Assembly: GCF_016802865.1 (NCBI RefSeq)
Contig: NZ_JAEVHM010000044.1
Coordinates: 1-34,896 of the forward strand
Source of the DNA: Micromonospora parastrephiae
Lineage (GTDB): Bacteria; Actinomycetota; Actinomycetes; Mycobacteriales; Micromonosporaceae
Direction of reading: 5' to 3'
Length of the DNA: 34,896 nt
The notes below the pieces were generated by a model, which was not told the origin of the DNA, ran no database searches, and saw nothing but the letters and a program-made list of their open reading frames with translations. The position numbers and the translations under genes are program-made. Within the stretch, counting starts at the first letter, position 1, and the number at the start of each line of letters is the position of its first letter. Shown here piece after piece: positions 17,029 to 25,435 of this stretch.

Positions 17029-18699
17029 TCACCTCGCCGGTACGTCGGCCGGCAGGTCGACGATCCGGGCGCGCAGCAGCTCACCGAGCGCCTTGGCCTG
17101 CGGGTCGAACCTGGTGGACGCGGCCACCCCCGCCCCGAGCAGGCCCTCGATCACGAAGTTCACCGCGCGCAGGTTGGGCAGCTCGTAGCGCCGCACCGGC
17201 AGCGGCGCGGTCTCCGGCAGCAGCGCGGCCAGCCGCTCGACGGTCAACCAGGCGCGCAGCCAGGCGTACCCGGCGTCGGAGCGCGCCCAGACACCGAGGT
17301 TGGCGTCCCCGCCCTTGTCGCCGGAGCGCGCGCCGACCAGCTCACCGAGCGCTCCGCGCCGGCTCGGACCCTCGACCGCGTCGCCGCCCGCCGCCGTCTC
17401 GGTCTCCGGGTCGGGAACGAGGGCCGTGCGGATCGGTGGGGCGATCGGCACCCGCTCGCCACCGGGCAGCACCGCGACGTGGCTCACCTCGCTCTGTGGT
17501 ATCTCGTCGGCGGTGAAGACACCGTACGGGGTCGCGTCGCCCGGCAGCGTGGTCAGCGTGCAACCCGGGTACGAGGCCAGCGCCAGCTCCACCACGGCGG
17601 CCGAGAAGGCCCGTCCGGCCCGCGCCTTGTCGCTGTCGCGCAGGTGTACGTGCAGCAGGGCGCTGGCGGCCTCGGTGTCGGCGGCGTCCGGGTGGTCGGT
17701 CCGGGCCAGCGTGAACTCCAGCCCGTCCTTGCCCACCGCCTCCTCGATCTGCCCCCGGACCAGCGCCGCCTTCGCCTCGAGGTCGAGTCCGCAGAGGACG
17801 AACGTCATGGAGTTGCGGAAGCCGCCGAGGTTGTTGACGCCGACCTTGAGCGTGGGCGGTGGCGGTGTGCCCCGGACACCGGAGACCCGGACCCGGTCCG
17901 GCCAGTCGGGGCGCAGTGTCACCGTGTCCAACCGGGTGACCACGTCCGGCCCCAGGTACGCCGGCCCACCGATCTCGTAGAGCAGCTGGGCGGTGACGGT
18001 CTCGACGGTGACCGCGCCACCGGTGCCCGGATGTTTGGTGAGCACGGTGGAGCCGTCCGCGTACACCTCGGCGATCGGGAAGCCGGGGCGGTGCCCACCG
18101 TCGGGCAGTTCGGTGAAGAAGCTGAAGTTGCCGCCGGTGACCTGCGCGCCGCATTCGACGAGGTGTCCCGCGACGCTCGCCCCGGCCAGCTCGTCGAGGT
18201 CGTCGCGGCCCCACCCGTAGCGGGCGATGGCCGGGCCGACCACCAGCGACGCGTCGGTGACCCGCCCGGTGACGACCACGTCCGCCCCACCGTCGAGGCA
18301 GGCGGCGATCCCGAACGCGCCGAGGTAGGCGTTCGCGGTCAACGCGTCCGGCCGCTGGAGCGCGTCGCCCTCGACGTACCCCACCCGGGCGGTCAGGCCC
18401 AGCCGGGCGGCGAGGGCGTCGATGGCCGCGGCCAGGCCCGCCGGGTTCAACCCGCCGGCGTTGGTCACGATCCGCACCCCCCGGTCGAGGGCCGTGCCGA
18501 GGCAGGTCTCCAGTTGACGCAGGAACGTCTTCGCGTAGCCGAGGTCGGGATCGCGCAGCCGGTCCCGGCCGAGGATCAGCATGGTCAACTCGGCCAGGTA
18601 GTCACCGGTCAGGACGTCCAGTTCGCCGCCGTCGAGCATCTCCCGCCAGGCGGTGAACCGGTCGCCGTAGAAGCCGGAGGCGTTGCCGATGCGGATCAC
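17029..18699 (-). CDS. AtuA-like (DUF1446) protein, 556 aa
   Basis: Member of the acyclic terpene utilisation AtuA family (DUF1446), whose biochemical role is not settled. The N-terminal domain (about 1-445) shows IRIGNASGFYGDRFTAWREM, IVTNAGGLNPAGLA, VVVTGRVTDASLVVGPA and ECGAQVTGGNFSFF. A second domain (about 453-556) begins LGELVGARSGDKGGDANLGV, the ferredoxin-fold domain usually fused to or following AtuA. In Pseudomonas atuA sits with genes for geranyl-CoA carboxylase; here it precedes a dehydrogenase and both carboxylase subunits. The GTG at 18699 overlaps the upstream stop as GTGA. In actinobacteria such genes also occur near leucine-type carboxylases, so terpene use is not certain. 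Confidence 0.9.
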   Translation of the reverse strand: MIRIGNASGFYGDRFTAWREMLDGGELDVLTGDYLAELTMLILGRDRLRDPDLGYAKTFLRQLETCLGTALDRGVRIVTNAGGLNPAGLAAAIDALAARLGLTARVGYVEGDALQRPDALTANAYLGAFGIAACLDGGADVVVTGRVTDASLVVGPAIARYGWGRDDLDELAGASVAGHLVECGAQVTGGNFSFFTELPDGGHRPGFPIAEVYADGSTVLTKHPGTGGAVTVETVTAQLLYEIGGPAYLGPDVVTRLDTVTLRPDWPDRVRVSGVRGTPPPPTLKVGVNNLGGFRNSMTFVLCGLDLEAKAALVRGQIEEAVGKDGLEFTLARTDHPDAADTEAASALLHVHLRDSDKARAGRAFSAAVVELALASYPGCTLTTLPGDATPYGVFTADEIPQSEVSHVAVLPGGERVPIAPPIRTALVPDPETETAAGGDAVEGPSRRGALGELVGARSGDKGGDANLGVWARSDAGYAWLRAWLTVERLAALLPETAPLPVRRYELPNLRAVNFVIEGLLGAGVAASTRFDPQAKALGELLRARIVDLPADVPAR

Positions 18700-19493
18700 G
18701 CGCGTACTCCGCTCCCGCCCGCTGGCCTCCGGCCGTCACCCGGCGGCCCGGCGAACGCCTGCGCCACGTCGAGCCACTCGTCGGCGACCGGTCCGGTGGC
18801 CAGCAGGGCGAGGTCGGCGCGGTGGCGGCGTTGGGTGACCAGCAGGCAGAAGTCCAGGGCCGGACCGCTCAGCCGGTTGGCGGCGTCCGCCGGACCCCAG
18901 GTCCACGTGTCGCCGCCGGGCCCGGCCAGCTCGACCCGGACCGGCGCCGTCGGTACCTCCCGGCCGTGCGCGGCGAAGCCGTGCCCGAGGGTACGCACGC
19001 CCAGGTGCGCCACGTGCCGGAGCCGGTCGCTGGCGGGGCGGACGACGCCGAGGGTGTCGGCCACGTCCGCACCGTGTGCCCAGGTCTCCATCATTCGGGC
19101 GGTCGCCATCGAGGTGGCCGACATCCGGGTGCCGTACCAGGGCAGCTTCGCGCCGGCCGGAGTGGCGGCCAGTGCGTCGACGAGTGCGGTCCGTCCGGTC
19201 CGCCAGCGGGCGAGCAGCTCGGCCGGCGGGGCGAGGAACTCTTCGGCACCCGCGTCCACCATCCGGTTCACGTCCGGCGCGGCGGTCACCGTCGCGTAGA
19301 ACGCCTCGTGGTCGGTGGCGGCCAGCAGCGCCACGTGGTCGGTCCAGGCGAGGTGGGCGATCTGGTGCCCGATGCTCCAACCCGGTGCGGGGGTCTGCCG
19401 CGCCCAGTCGGCCGCGGGCAGTGCGGCCACCATGGCGTCAAGCTGGGCGGACTCGTCGGCCAGGTCGGTGAGCAGGTCGGTGAGGTCGACCAT
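18696..19493 (-). CDS. TIGR03084-like, DinB/maleylpyruvate isomerase-type protein, 265 aa
   Basis: Resembles the TIGR03084 group, related to the N-terminal domain of mycothiol-dependent maleylpyruvate isomerases and DinB-like metal proteins. The pattern TPAPGWSIGHQIAHLAWTDH (about 34-53), an invariant-type His in QIAHL and METWAHGADVADTLG (about 135) supply the His residues of a metal site. The C-terminal part (about 175-250) is a smaller domain with VRVELAGPGGDTWTWGP. It may be a mycothiol-dependent enzyme or a helper of the acyl-CoA pathway; its reaction is unknown. GGAGG lies four bases before ATG 19493. The gene overlaps the AtuA-like gene by four bases and follows the TetR gene by 36 bases. 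Confidence 0.8.
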   Translation of the reverse strand: MVDLTDLLTDLADESAQLDAMVAALPAADWARQTPAPGWSIGHQIAHLAWTDHVALLAATDHEAFYATVTAAPDVNRMVDAGAEEFLAPPAELLARWRTGRTALVDALAATPAGAKLPWYGTRMSATSMATARMMETWAHGADVADTLGVVRPASDRLRHVAHLGVRTLGHGFAAHGREVPTAPVRVELAGPGGDTWTWGPADAANRLSGPALDFCLLVTQRRHRADLALLATGPVADEWLDVAQAFAGPPGDGRRPAGGSGVRA

Positions 19494-19529
19494 GGTGCCT
19501 CCGGTCGGTGGGGCCGGCGGGGCCGGCGG

Positions 19530-20135
19530 TCAGGGCGTGAGCAGGGTCGCGAGTTGCCGTTTCCAGGTGACCAGCAGGGCGGTGCGGCGGGCCGAGTCGT
19601 CGTTGAGCAGGTTTGCCACCCCGAGCCCGCGCAGCAGGTCGAGGGTGGCCTGCACGGCTTCGCGGACGCCGGGTCGGCGCTCGTCGACGCCGAGCAGGGC
19701 AACGGTGAGGCGGTGCATCTCCCGGCCGACGGTCGCCTCCAGCGGCACCAGGGCGTCCCGAAGCTCCCGATCCGTGCGGGCGGCGACCCAGAGCTCGAGC
19801 GCGGCCACGAAGAGCGGCCCGGTGAACGCCGCAGCGAGCAGGTCGACCACCCGGTCCAACCGTTGTGGGCCGGCTGGCAGCGCCTCGGCCTCGGTGCGCA
19901 GCTCGTCGGCCCGCCGCTCGGCCAGGTGGCCCACGGCGGCCGTCACCAGTGCGGCCTTCGTCGGGTAGTGGTGCAGCTGGGCGCCACGCGACACACCGGC
20001 CCGGGCGGCGACCACGGTGGTGGTGGTGCCGGACCAGCCGTGCTCGATCAGGCAGTCGACGGTCGCCTCCAGCAGCCGGGCCCGGGTGGCGCGGCTGCGC
20101 TCCTGCTGAGGGACGCGCGTCGATGCGGTGGACAC
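19530..20135 (-). CDS. TetR-family regulator, 201 aa
   Basis: TetR-type repressor. The N-terminal DNA-binding domain (about 12-58) reads RARLLEATVDCLIEHGWSGTTTTVVAARAGVSRGAQLHHYPTKAALV in sequence, here split: helix one ATVDCLIEHG, the recognition helix VSRGAQLHHY. The rest (about 65-201) is the variable ligand and dimer domain. As the first gene of the operon it probably controls the catabolic genes behind it and itself, with an acyl-CoA as the likely inducer, as for AtuR/LiuR-like systems; this is inference. GTG 20135 starts MSTASTRVPQQERSRATRAR. A 12-bp palindrome at 20164-20175 is a candidate operator. The longer open frame upstream crosses the neighbouring gene and is not real. Confidence 0.9.
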   Translation of the reverse strand: MSTASTRVPQQERSRATRARLLEATVDCLIEHGWSGTTTTVVAARAGVSRGAQLHHYPTKAALVTAAVGHLAERRADELRTEAEALPAGPQRLDRVVDLLAAAFTGPLFVAALELWVAARTDRELRDALVPLEATVGREMHRLTVALLGVDERRPGVREAVQATLDLLRGLGVANLLNDDSARRTALLVTWKRQLATLLTP

Positions 20136-20163
20136 GGGAACAGCCTGCGGCCTACGAAACAAA

Positions 20164-20175
20164 CAGTCAAGACTG
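20164..20175. promoter_or_regulatory. CAGTC-AA-GACTG palindrome, candidate TetR operator
   Basis: Perfect 12-bp palindrome 28 bases upstream of the TetR start. On the minus strand it overlaps TTGACT, a good -35 match, so a repressor bound here would block that promoter. The flanks AAA and TTT extend the symmetry roughly. The -10 is not clear. Confidence 0.45.
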
Positions 20176-20253
20176 ACTTTTTCCGGGGCTGTCGTCGCCC
20201 CTGCGGAGGCACGGGGTGGGCCGGCAGCGGCGCGGCGCGGCGGTCGGGTGCAC

Positions 20254-20320
20254 GGTGCTGGCTCGCTATGGGTGCTCGCTATGGTGCTCGCTATCGGTGC
20301 TCGATTCCGGTGATCGATTC
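20254..20320. repeat. degenerate 12-13-bp tandem repeats (five units)
   Basis: Units start at 20254, 20271, 20283, 20296 and 20309. The core is GGTGCTCGCTAT, drifting to GGTGCTCGATTC and GGTGATCGATTC; the first unit has four extra bases. They lie in the non-coding stretch between the phosphoesterase stop and the TetR start. Confidence 0.7.
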
Positions 20321-20394
20321 CAGTGGTCGCGTCGGCCGATGTCGCAGACGATTCAGCTCCACAGGCACGCTGACCCACACCCCCGGCTGCCGCA

Positions 20395-21135
20395 TCAGCG
20401 GCCGTCGCGGGGGCCGAAGACGACGAGCGCGTCGGCGTCGCTGTGTTGGGAGCGCAGGTACTCGTCGGCCCAGGCGGCGGCGTCGGGAAAGGTCGACTCG
20501 GTCGCCACCCGGGCGCACGCCGCGTCCACGTCGAAAGCGGTGCGGCGCAGCTGCACGCCCGGCCCGAGCAGCGCCCACCACGCGCCCACGCCCCCGTACG
20601 GCATGCCGACGCTGCCCGGGTTGACCACCAGGCGCCGGTCGACGAGCCGGGTGAAGGGCATGTGCGTGTGGCCGCAGACCACCGTGGAGACCTCGGCGGG
20701 GAGACCTCCGAACACCTCCGCCCAGCGCGCCATCCGTGAGTCGACGAGCACGACCTCCTCGTCGTCACGGGGCGTCGCGTGGCAGAACAGCGTCGGCCCG
20801 AGGCCGTCGATCTCGACCGTCACCGTCGCCGGCAGCGCGGCCAGCCGGGCCACCTGATCGTCGCGGAGCTGCCCCGCGGCCCAATTCGAGACCGGAAGAG
20901 CCGCCTGACGCCCGGAGCGCGCCTCGACCAGCTCGCGGTCGGCGTTGCCGCCCACCCAGCTGACGCGATCACCGAGGTCGGCGAGCACGTCCAACACCTC
21001 GGCCGGCTGCGGGCCGGCAGCGATGTCGCCGGTCAGCACGATCAGATCGGCGGCGGCGACGTCCGGCTCGGCCAGCACGGCCTCCAGCGCGGGCAGTACG
21101 CCATGGATGTCCGACAGCACTGCAACCCTGTTCAT
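20395..21135 (-). CDS. metallophosphoesterase, 246 aa
   Basis: Calcineurin-like phosphoesterase of the YfcE/MJ0936 type with two catalytic metals. Motifs in order: LSDIHG (about 7-12), TGDI, GGNADRE, CHATPRDDEE and CGHTHMPF, followed by NPGSVGMPYGG. All metal ligands are present, so the enzyme should be active on phosphodiesters or nucleotides such as cyclic nucleotides or small phosphates; the substrate is not known. It is cytoplasmic, with no signal peptide. Two adjacent ATG codons (21138 and 21135) begin MMNRV, and either could be used; GGTGGGG lies upstream. It follows crp on the same strand, separated by a strong hairpin, so co-transcription with crp is limited. As a phosphodiesterase beside crp it could in principle act on cAMP, but nothing in the sequence shows this. 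Confidence 0.88.
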   Translation of the reverse strand: MNRVAVLSDIHGVLPALEAVLAEPDVAAADLIVLTGDIAAGPQPAEVLDVLADLGDRVSWVGGNADRELVEARSGRQAALPVSNWAAGQLRDDQVARLAALPATVTVEIDGLGPTLFCHATPRDDEEVVLVDSRMARWAEVFGGLPAEVSTVVCGHTHMPFTRLVDRRLVVNPGSVGMPYGGVGAWWALLGPGVQLRRTAFDVDAACARVATESTFPDAAAWADEYLRSQHSDADALVVFGPRDGR

Positions 21136-21198
21136 CATGGCCCCACCCTCGACGCTCGCGTCGCTCAGAGCCAGCGATTCTGCGCCGGGCATACGAAA

Positions 21199-21235
21199 CG
21201 TCCCCGCTTCCCGTCAGTGACGGAAAGCGGGGACG
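21199..21235. terminator. strong hairpin after crp
   Basis: Inverted repeat of about 18 bp: CGTCCCCGCTTCCCGTCA at 21199-21216 pairs with TGACGGAAAGCGGGGACG at 21218-21235 with one mismatch. It begins 12 bases downstream of the crp stop. There is no T tract, as is common for actinobacterial terminators. Confidence 0.75.
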
Positions 21236-21246
21236 CGACGTACCAC

Positions 21247-21924
21247 TCAGACGCGGGCGCGACGGGCCAGGCGCTCCGGGTCCAGAATGATGATGCTCTT
21301 GCCGTCCAGCCGCAGCCAGCCGCGCGAGGCGAAGTCGGCCAGGGCCTTGTTGACCGTCTCCCGGGAGGCGCCGACGAGCTGGGCGATCTCCTCCTGGGTC
21401 AGGTCGTGGGTCACCCGCAGCACACCGCCGTCGCGGGTGCCGAAGCGACCGGCCATCTGGAGCAGGTTCTTCGCGACCCGGCCCGGCACGTCCGTGAAGA
21501 TCAGGTCGGCGAGCGAGTCGTTGGTCCGGCGCAGCCGTCGGGCGAGCACCCGGAGCAGTTGCTCGGCGATCTCCGGGCGGTTGTTCAGCCACGGCCGCAG
21601 CGCCTGCTTGCGCAGTCGTACGAGCCGGGTGTCCGTCACCGCGGTGGCGGTCGCCGTACGCGGACCCGGGTCGAAGAGCGACAGCTCGCCGACCATGTCC
21701 GACGGGCCCATCACCGCGATCAGGTTCTGCCGGCCGTCCGCGGCGCGGCGGCCAACCTTGATCTTCCCGGACAGCAGGATATAGAGACTGTCGCCGGGCT
21801 CGCCCTCATTGAAGACGACCTCGCCCTTGCGGACCTCGATCGTCTCCATCTCCTTGGCAAGCGCCTCGGCAGCTTCCGGGTCGACACCCTGGAAGATCCC
21901 GCTGCGGGCCAGTACCTCATCCAT
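21247..21924 (-). CDS. crp: cAMP receptor protein Crp, 225 aa
   Basis: Global transcription regulator of the Crp/Fnr family, closely similar along its length to Mycobacterium tuberculosis Rv3676. The start [13 protein letters not shown], the cyclic-nucleotide domain (about 15-125) with [23 protein letters not shown] and the phosphate-binding cassette [17 protein letters not shown], the hinge helix ending [20 protein letters not shown], and the winged helix (about 165-215) with [20 protein letters not shown] are all present. It binds cAMP and then DNA as a dimer. The ATG at 21924 has GGAGG six bases upstream. The divergent neighbour is cbiZ, with a 143-base gap carrying a TAGACT -10 for crp at 21996-22001. 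The large cyclase at 2594 is a possible source of its ligand. Confidence 0.95.
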   Translation of the reverse strand: MDEVLARSGIFQGVDPEAAEALAKEMETIEVRKGEVVFNEGEPGDSLYILLSGKIKVGRRAADGRQNLIAVMGPSDMVGELSLFDPGPRTATATAVTDTRLVRLRKQALRPWLNNRPEIAEQLLRVLARRLRRTNDSLADLIFTDVPGRVAKNLLQMAGRFGTRDGGVLRVTHDLTQEEIAQLVGASRETVNKALADFASRGWLRLDGKSIIILDPERLARRARV

Positions 21925-21995
21925 CGCGCACCTCCGGTTACGCGTGCCGTCCGTCGGCCGGGTCCGCCGTCCGCTGATCCCCTCGCGCGCCGCCA

Positions 21996-22001
21996 AGTCT
22001 A
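21996..22001 (-). promoter_or_regulatory. -10 element TAGACT for crp
   Basis: On the minus strand TAGACT fits TANNNT and would give a leader of about 65 bases before the crp ATG. The -35 is weak (TCTGAT at a 17-base spacing). Confidence 0.35.
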
Positions 22002-22054
22002 GGCGCACGTGAGCATGAATCAGAGGTCGGCCCTGGAATCTTGATCGGTAGGCG

Positions 22055-22060
22055 TAACCT
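22055..22060 (+). promoter_or_regulatory. -10 element TAACCT for a leaderless cbiZ transcript
   Basis: TAACCT ends seven bases before GTG 22068, with no ribosome site in between, as at several other genes in this window. Confidence 0.5.
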
Positions 22061-22067
22061 GCCCGAC

Positions 22068-22730
22068 GTGCTGAGCGAGCCAACTCTGACCAGTCGCGCC
22101 GAGGAAGGGCGGGACGTGCCGTTGCTCGTCTGGCGCGCCAGCGCACCCCTGCGGGCGGTCAGCAGCGGCCCGCTCGGCGGTGGAATCGGGGTGCGGCGCT
22201 GGGTCCTGAACGCGACCGTGCCGATGTCGTACGACCGGATCGATCCGGCCGCCCACCTGGCGGCGCTCGCCGCGGACCTGGCCCTCGACGGGCCCGGGGT
22301 GGGCCTGCTGACCGGCGTCGACGTGGCCGAGGTGGTGAGCCGGACCGACACCGGCGTGCGGGCCTGGGTGACGGTCGGCCTCGGCATCCCGGTGCTCGCC
22401 GCCGCGCCGGCCCCGACCGCGCTCACCCAGCGTGTCGGCACGGTCAACATCGTGGTGTACGTGCCGGCCCGGCTCGCCGACTCGGCGCTGGTCAACGCGG
22501 TGGCCACCGCTACCGAGGCGAAGGCCCAGGCGATCATGCAGCTGGCCTTGCCGGGCACCGGCACGCCGACCGACTCGGTCACCGTGCTCTGCCCGGTGGA
22601 CGGGCCGGAGGCCGCGTACGGCGGGCCGCGCTCCGCCTGGGGCGCTCCGCTGGCCCGCGCGGTGCACGCGGCGGTGCTCGCCGGCGGCGACCGGCCGGTC
22701 GTGCCCTGGTCGGAGCGGCTGACCAGCTGA
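22068..22730 (+). CDS. cbiZ: adenosylcobinamide amidohydrolase (CbiZ family), 220 aa
   Basis: CbiZ-type amidohydrolase, which cuts the aminopropanol side chain of adenosylcobinamide to give adenosylcobyric acid so that salvaged corrinoids can be rebuilt into coenzyme B12. The family pattern is clear: [20 protein letters not shown] (about 29-48), [36 protein letters not shown] and, near the end, TDSVTVLCP with a short [14 protein letters not shown]. Length is usual. No signal peptide. GTG 22068 is chosen for the leaderless -10 and the family's N-terminus. No other cobalamin genes are in the window. It stands divergent from crp, so shared control is possible but not shown. Confidence 0.82.
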   Translation: MLSEPTLTSRAEEGRDVPLLVWRASAPLRAVSSGPLGGGIGVRRWVLNATVPMSYDRIDPAAHLAALAADLALDGPGVGLLTGVDVAEVVSRTDTGVRAWVTVGLGIPVLAAAPAPTALTQRVGTVNIVVYVPARLADSALVNAVATATEAKAQAIMQLALPGTGTPTDSVTVLCPVDGPEAAYGGPRSAWGAPLARAVHAAVLAGGDRPVVPWSERLTS

Positions 22731-22772
22731 ACATTCGACCGATCGGCCCTCGTCGGCGCGTTTACGGACCGG

Positions 22773-22778
22773 TAGGGT
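22773..22778 (+). promoter_or_regulatory. possible -10 element TAGGGT of the CapA gene
   Basis: TAGGGT fits TANNNT and lies 12 bases before the ATG at 22791 (eight before the out-of-frame ATG at 22787). No ribosome site is visible. Confidence 0.35.
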
Positions 22779-22790
22779 CGCGGGCGATGT

Positions 22791-23966
22791 ATGCTCCCGC
22801 ACCCCCTCGCGTCCCGCCCGCGTCGCCGCGTCGCCCTCGGCCTCGCCGCGCTGCTGGCCGCCCTGCTCGTCGCCGGCTGCTCCGACGCCCGCGGTGAGGC
22901 GCCGGTCTGGCAGCCGGGTGCCGGTGGTGGCACCGGTGCGCCGGTGACCACGGCCGGCCCGAAGGCCGGCGGCGGCGCCTCGACGGGCGGTGCGGGCGGT
23001 GCCGTCTCGCTCTCCGCCACCGGCGACATCATCATGGGCAACGCGCCGAGCCGACTGCCCGCCGGCGGCGGCAAGGGCTTCTTCGCCTCGGTCAGCGAGG
23101 CGCTCAAGGCCGACCTGGTGATGGGCAACCTGGAGGAGCCGCTGACGGTGGACACCGGCACCGGCAAGTGCGGGGCCAACTCCACCCGCTGCTTCCAGTT
23201 CCGGGCACCCCCGGAGTACGCGGCACACCTGCGCGACGCCGGTTTCGACGTGCTCAACCAGGCCAACAACCACGGCTACGACTACGGGCCGAAGGGCTAC
23301 GAGAACACCCAGAAGGCCCTGGAGAAGTACGACCTGAAGCACACCGGTGCGCCGGACCAGATCACCGTGGTCGACGTCAAGGGCGTCAAGGTCGCCGTCG
23401 CGGGCTTCTCGTCGTACGTCTGGTCGAACAGCCTGATCGACATCGCCGCGGCCAAGGCGGTGGTCGCCAAGGCGGCCACCATGGCCGACCTGGTCGTGGT
23501 GCAGGTGCACATGGGCGGCGAGGGAGCGGAGAAGACCCGGGTGAAGCCGGGCACCGAGATTTTCCTGGGCGAAAACCGGGGCGACCCGGTGAAGTTCTCG
23601 CACGCCATGATCGACGCCGGCGCCGACCTGATCGTCGGGCACGGGCCGCACGTGCTGCGGGGGATGGAGTTCTACCAGGGGCGCCTGATCGCGTACAGCC
23701 TGGGCAACTTCGCCGGCGGCGGCAACTCGCTGAGCAACACCGGCCGGCTCGGCTGGGGCGGGGTGCTGAAGGTGTCGATCAAGCCGGACGGGAGCTGGGC
23801 CGGCGGCTCGTTCACCTCGACGTACATGAACTCGGCCGGCAAGCCGACGATGGACCCCGACGGCCGGGGTCTCGGCCTGGTCACCGAGCTGAGCCGTACC
23901 GACTTCCCGAAGGGCGGCGCCCGGTTCGACGCGCAGGGCAAGATCAGCGCGCCGACCGCTGGTTGA
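22791..23966 (+). CDS. CapA-family lipoprotein, 391 aa
   Basis: CapA/PgsA-like protein with the metallophosphatase-like fold named after poly-gamma-glutamate capsule synthesis; in most actinobacteria the real substrate is unknown. A lipoprotein signal peptide ends in LLVAGC with Cys30, so it should sit on the outer face of the membrane. A Gly/Thr/Pro linker (about 35-75) leads to the domain with [53 protein letters not shown] and IAYSLGNF. The metal-site pattern is complete. An out-of-frame ATG at 22787 sits at the leaderless distance from TAGGGT, so the first few codons are uncertain, and a small indel near 22800 is possible. It lies between cbiZ and nth on the same strand. Confidence 0.88.
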   Translation: MLPHPLASRPRRRVALGLAALLAALLVAGCSDARGEAPVWQPGAGGGTGAPVTTAGPKAGGGASTGGAGGAVSLSATGDIIMGNAPSRLPAGGGKGFFASVSEALKADLVMGNLEEPLTVDTGTGKCGANSTRCFQFRAPPEYAAHLRDAGFDVLNQANNHGYDYGPKGYENTQKALEKYDLKHTGAPDQITVVDVKGVKVAVAGFSSYVWSNSLIDIAAAKAVVAKAATMADLVVVQVHMGGEGAEKTRVKPGTEIFLGENRGDPVKFSHAMIDAGADLIVGHGPHVLRGMEFYQGRLIAYSLGNFAGGGNSLSNTGRLGWGGVLKVSIKPDGSWAGGSFTSTYMNSAGKPTMDPDGRGLGLVTELSRTDFPKGGARFDAQGKISAPTAG

Positions 23967-23994
23967 CCCGCGGAGGAACGTCCGGGGCGCGACG

Positions 23995-24000
23995 TAGGCT
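23995..24000 (+). promoter_or_regulatory. -10 element TAGGCT for a leaderless nth transcript
   Basis: TAGGCT ends seven bases before GTG 24008, with no ribosome site between. It starts the nth-TlpA-Nudix run. Confidence 0.45.
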
Positions 24001-24007
24001 GACCGTC

Positions 24008-24796
24008 GTGACCAGTAGCCCTCCCGGTGCCAGCGAGACCGACCTCGGGCGCAAACGCCGTGCCCGCAAGATCGGCCGGGTGCTGGCCGAGACGCATCCC
24101 GACGCGCACTGCGAGCTGGACCACTCCAACGCGCTGGAGTTGTCCGTCGCGACCATCCTCTCCGCCCAGTGCACGGACAAGAAGGTCAACGAGGTCACCC
24201 CCAAACTCTTCGCCCGCTACCCGACCGCGGCGGCGTACGCCGGGGCCGACCGGGGCGAGATGGAGGAGCTGATCCGGCCCACCGGCTTCTACCGCAACAA
24301 GACCGACTCGCTGCTCAAGCTCGGCCAGGCGCTCGTCGACCGGTACGACGGCCGGGTCCCCGGCCGGCTCGCCGACCTGGTGACGCTGCCCGGGATCGGC
24401 CGCAAGACCGCGAACGTCATCCTCGGTAACGCCTTCGACGTCCCGGGCATCACCGTCGACACGCATTTCCAGCGGCTGGTCCACCGGTGGCGGCTGACCA
24501 CCGAGACCGACCCGGTCAAGATCGAGCACGCCATCGGCGCGCTGTACGACAAGCGCGACTGGACCATGCTGTCGCACCGGATCATCTTCCACGGGCGACG
24601 GGTCTGCCACGCCCGCAAGCCCGCCTGCGGCGCGTGCACGCTCGCGAAGCTCTGCCCCTCGTACGGCACCGGCCCGACCGACCCGACCGCCGCCGCCAAG
24701 CTGCTCAAGGGCCCCCGGGCGCGTGACCTCGCGGTGGCGGCCGGGGTCGACCCGGAGCTGGTGCCCGCCCAAGCGGTCGCCCCGGAGGTGCCGTGA
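24008..24796 (+). CDS. nth: endonuclease III, 262 aa
   Basis: Base-excision repair DNA glycosylase/AP lyase for oxidised pyrimidines. Helix-hairpin-helix [17 protein letters not shown] contains the catalytic Lys, followed by [10 protein letters not shown] with the catalytic Asp. The iron-sulphur loop near the end has the exact spacing C-x6-C-x2-C-x5-C ([17 protein letters not shown]). [14 protein letters not shown] in the N-terminal half is also typical. An added C-terminal tail of about 35 residues is common in actinobacteria. GTG 24008 follows a leaderless -10. Its stop overlaps the TlpA-like start as GTGA. The order nth-thioredoxin-Nudix-marP matches Rv3674c-Rv3671c, though there the strand relative to crp is also divergent. 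Confidence 0.95.
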   Translation: MTSSPPGASETDLGRKRRARKIGRVLAETHPDAHCELDHSNALELSVATILSAQCTDKKVNEVTPKLFARYPTAAAYAGADRGEMEELIRPTGFYRNKTDSLLKLGQALVDRYDGRVPGRLADLVTLPGIGRKTANVILGNAFDVPGITVDTHFQRLVHRWRLTTETDPVKIEHAIGALYDKRDWTMLSHRIIFHGRRVCHARKPACGACTLAKLCPSYGTGPTDPTAAAKLLKGPRARDLAVAAGVDPELVPAQAVAPEVP

Positions 24797-25435
24797 ACCG
24801 GCGCCTCGCCCTGCTCGTACTGCCGCTGGTGCTGGTCGTCGCCGGCTGCACCGCAGGCACGGCTGACGACCCCGCGCCGGCTCCGGCCGCCGCCGAGCGC
24901 CCGTCGCCGTTCCGGGACTGCGCCGCGCTCGGCACGGCCCCCCACCGCGCCGTCGCCCGGCACGACGGGCCCTGCCACGCCCGGTTCCGGCACGTCGACG
25001 GCACCCGGCGGCGAGGCTCTGCCGGAGCTGACCCTGACCTGCTTCACCGGCGGCGCCCCCGTCGCTCTGCGGGATGTGGCCGGTCCGGCTGTCATCAACG
25101 TCTGGGCCTCCTGGTGCGGGCCGTGCCGCAAGGAGCTGCCCGCCTTCCAGCGGCTCAGCGAGCGCGCCGCCGGCCGACTCCAGGTGGTCGGGGTCAACAC
25201 TCAGGACAGCCGGGGCGGCGCCCAGTCCATCGGCGAGGACTTCGGCGTACGGTTCCCGATGCTGGTCGACCAGGGCGACGCGCTGCAACGGGAACTGAAG
25301 CGCAACGCCTTCCCGCTGACCCTCTTCGTCGACGTGCAGGGCCGGATCCGGCACGTGGACGCCAGCGGGGCGCTCGACGACGCCCAACTCGCCAAGCTGG
25401 TCCGCCAGCACCTCGGCCTGGTGGTGCCGGCGTGA
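24793..25435 (+). CDS. TlpA-like thioredoxin lipoprotein (frame broken by a one-base insertion)
   Basis: Extracytoplasmic thioredoxin-like protein of the TlpA/ResA type, the counterpart of Rv3673c. It begins with a lipoprotein signal peptide, [19 protein letters not shown] (Cys19). The thioredoxin fold has [16 protein letters not shown] with the redox pair CGPC, then VVGVNTQDS and [14 protein letters not shown] (the cis-Pro loop). The frame changes at a six-C run (about 24937-24945). Removing one C joins [11 protein letters not shown] to [14 protein letters not shown] and on to [12 protein letters not shown], giving a normal 213-residue protein with a Pro/Thr/Gly linker. The start overlaps nth and the corrected stop overlaps the Nudix gene, both as GTGA. 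Without the correction the frame fuses into the Nudix gene, a false fusion. Confidence 0.87.

Larger units (their letters stand above)
20136..20394. other. non-coding region between phosphoesterase and TetR genes
   Basis: No credible gene. It contains the candidate TetR operator (20164-20175) and the tandem repeats (20254-20320). It is less GC-rich in places than the flanking genes. Confidence 0.6.

Noticed and set aside
15913..19299. 1128-codon plus-strand open frame across the acyl-CoA operon
   Set aside because: The minus strand here codes well-recognised enzymes; this frame has shadow composition and no family match.
22006..22024. possible Crp site (GTGAGCATGAATCAG) upstream of crp
   Set aside because: The spacing between half-sites is seven rather than six and the second half is imperfect; it is too weak to call.
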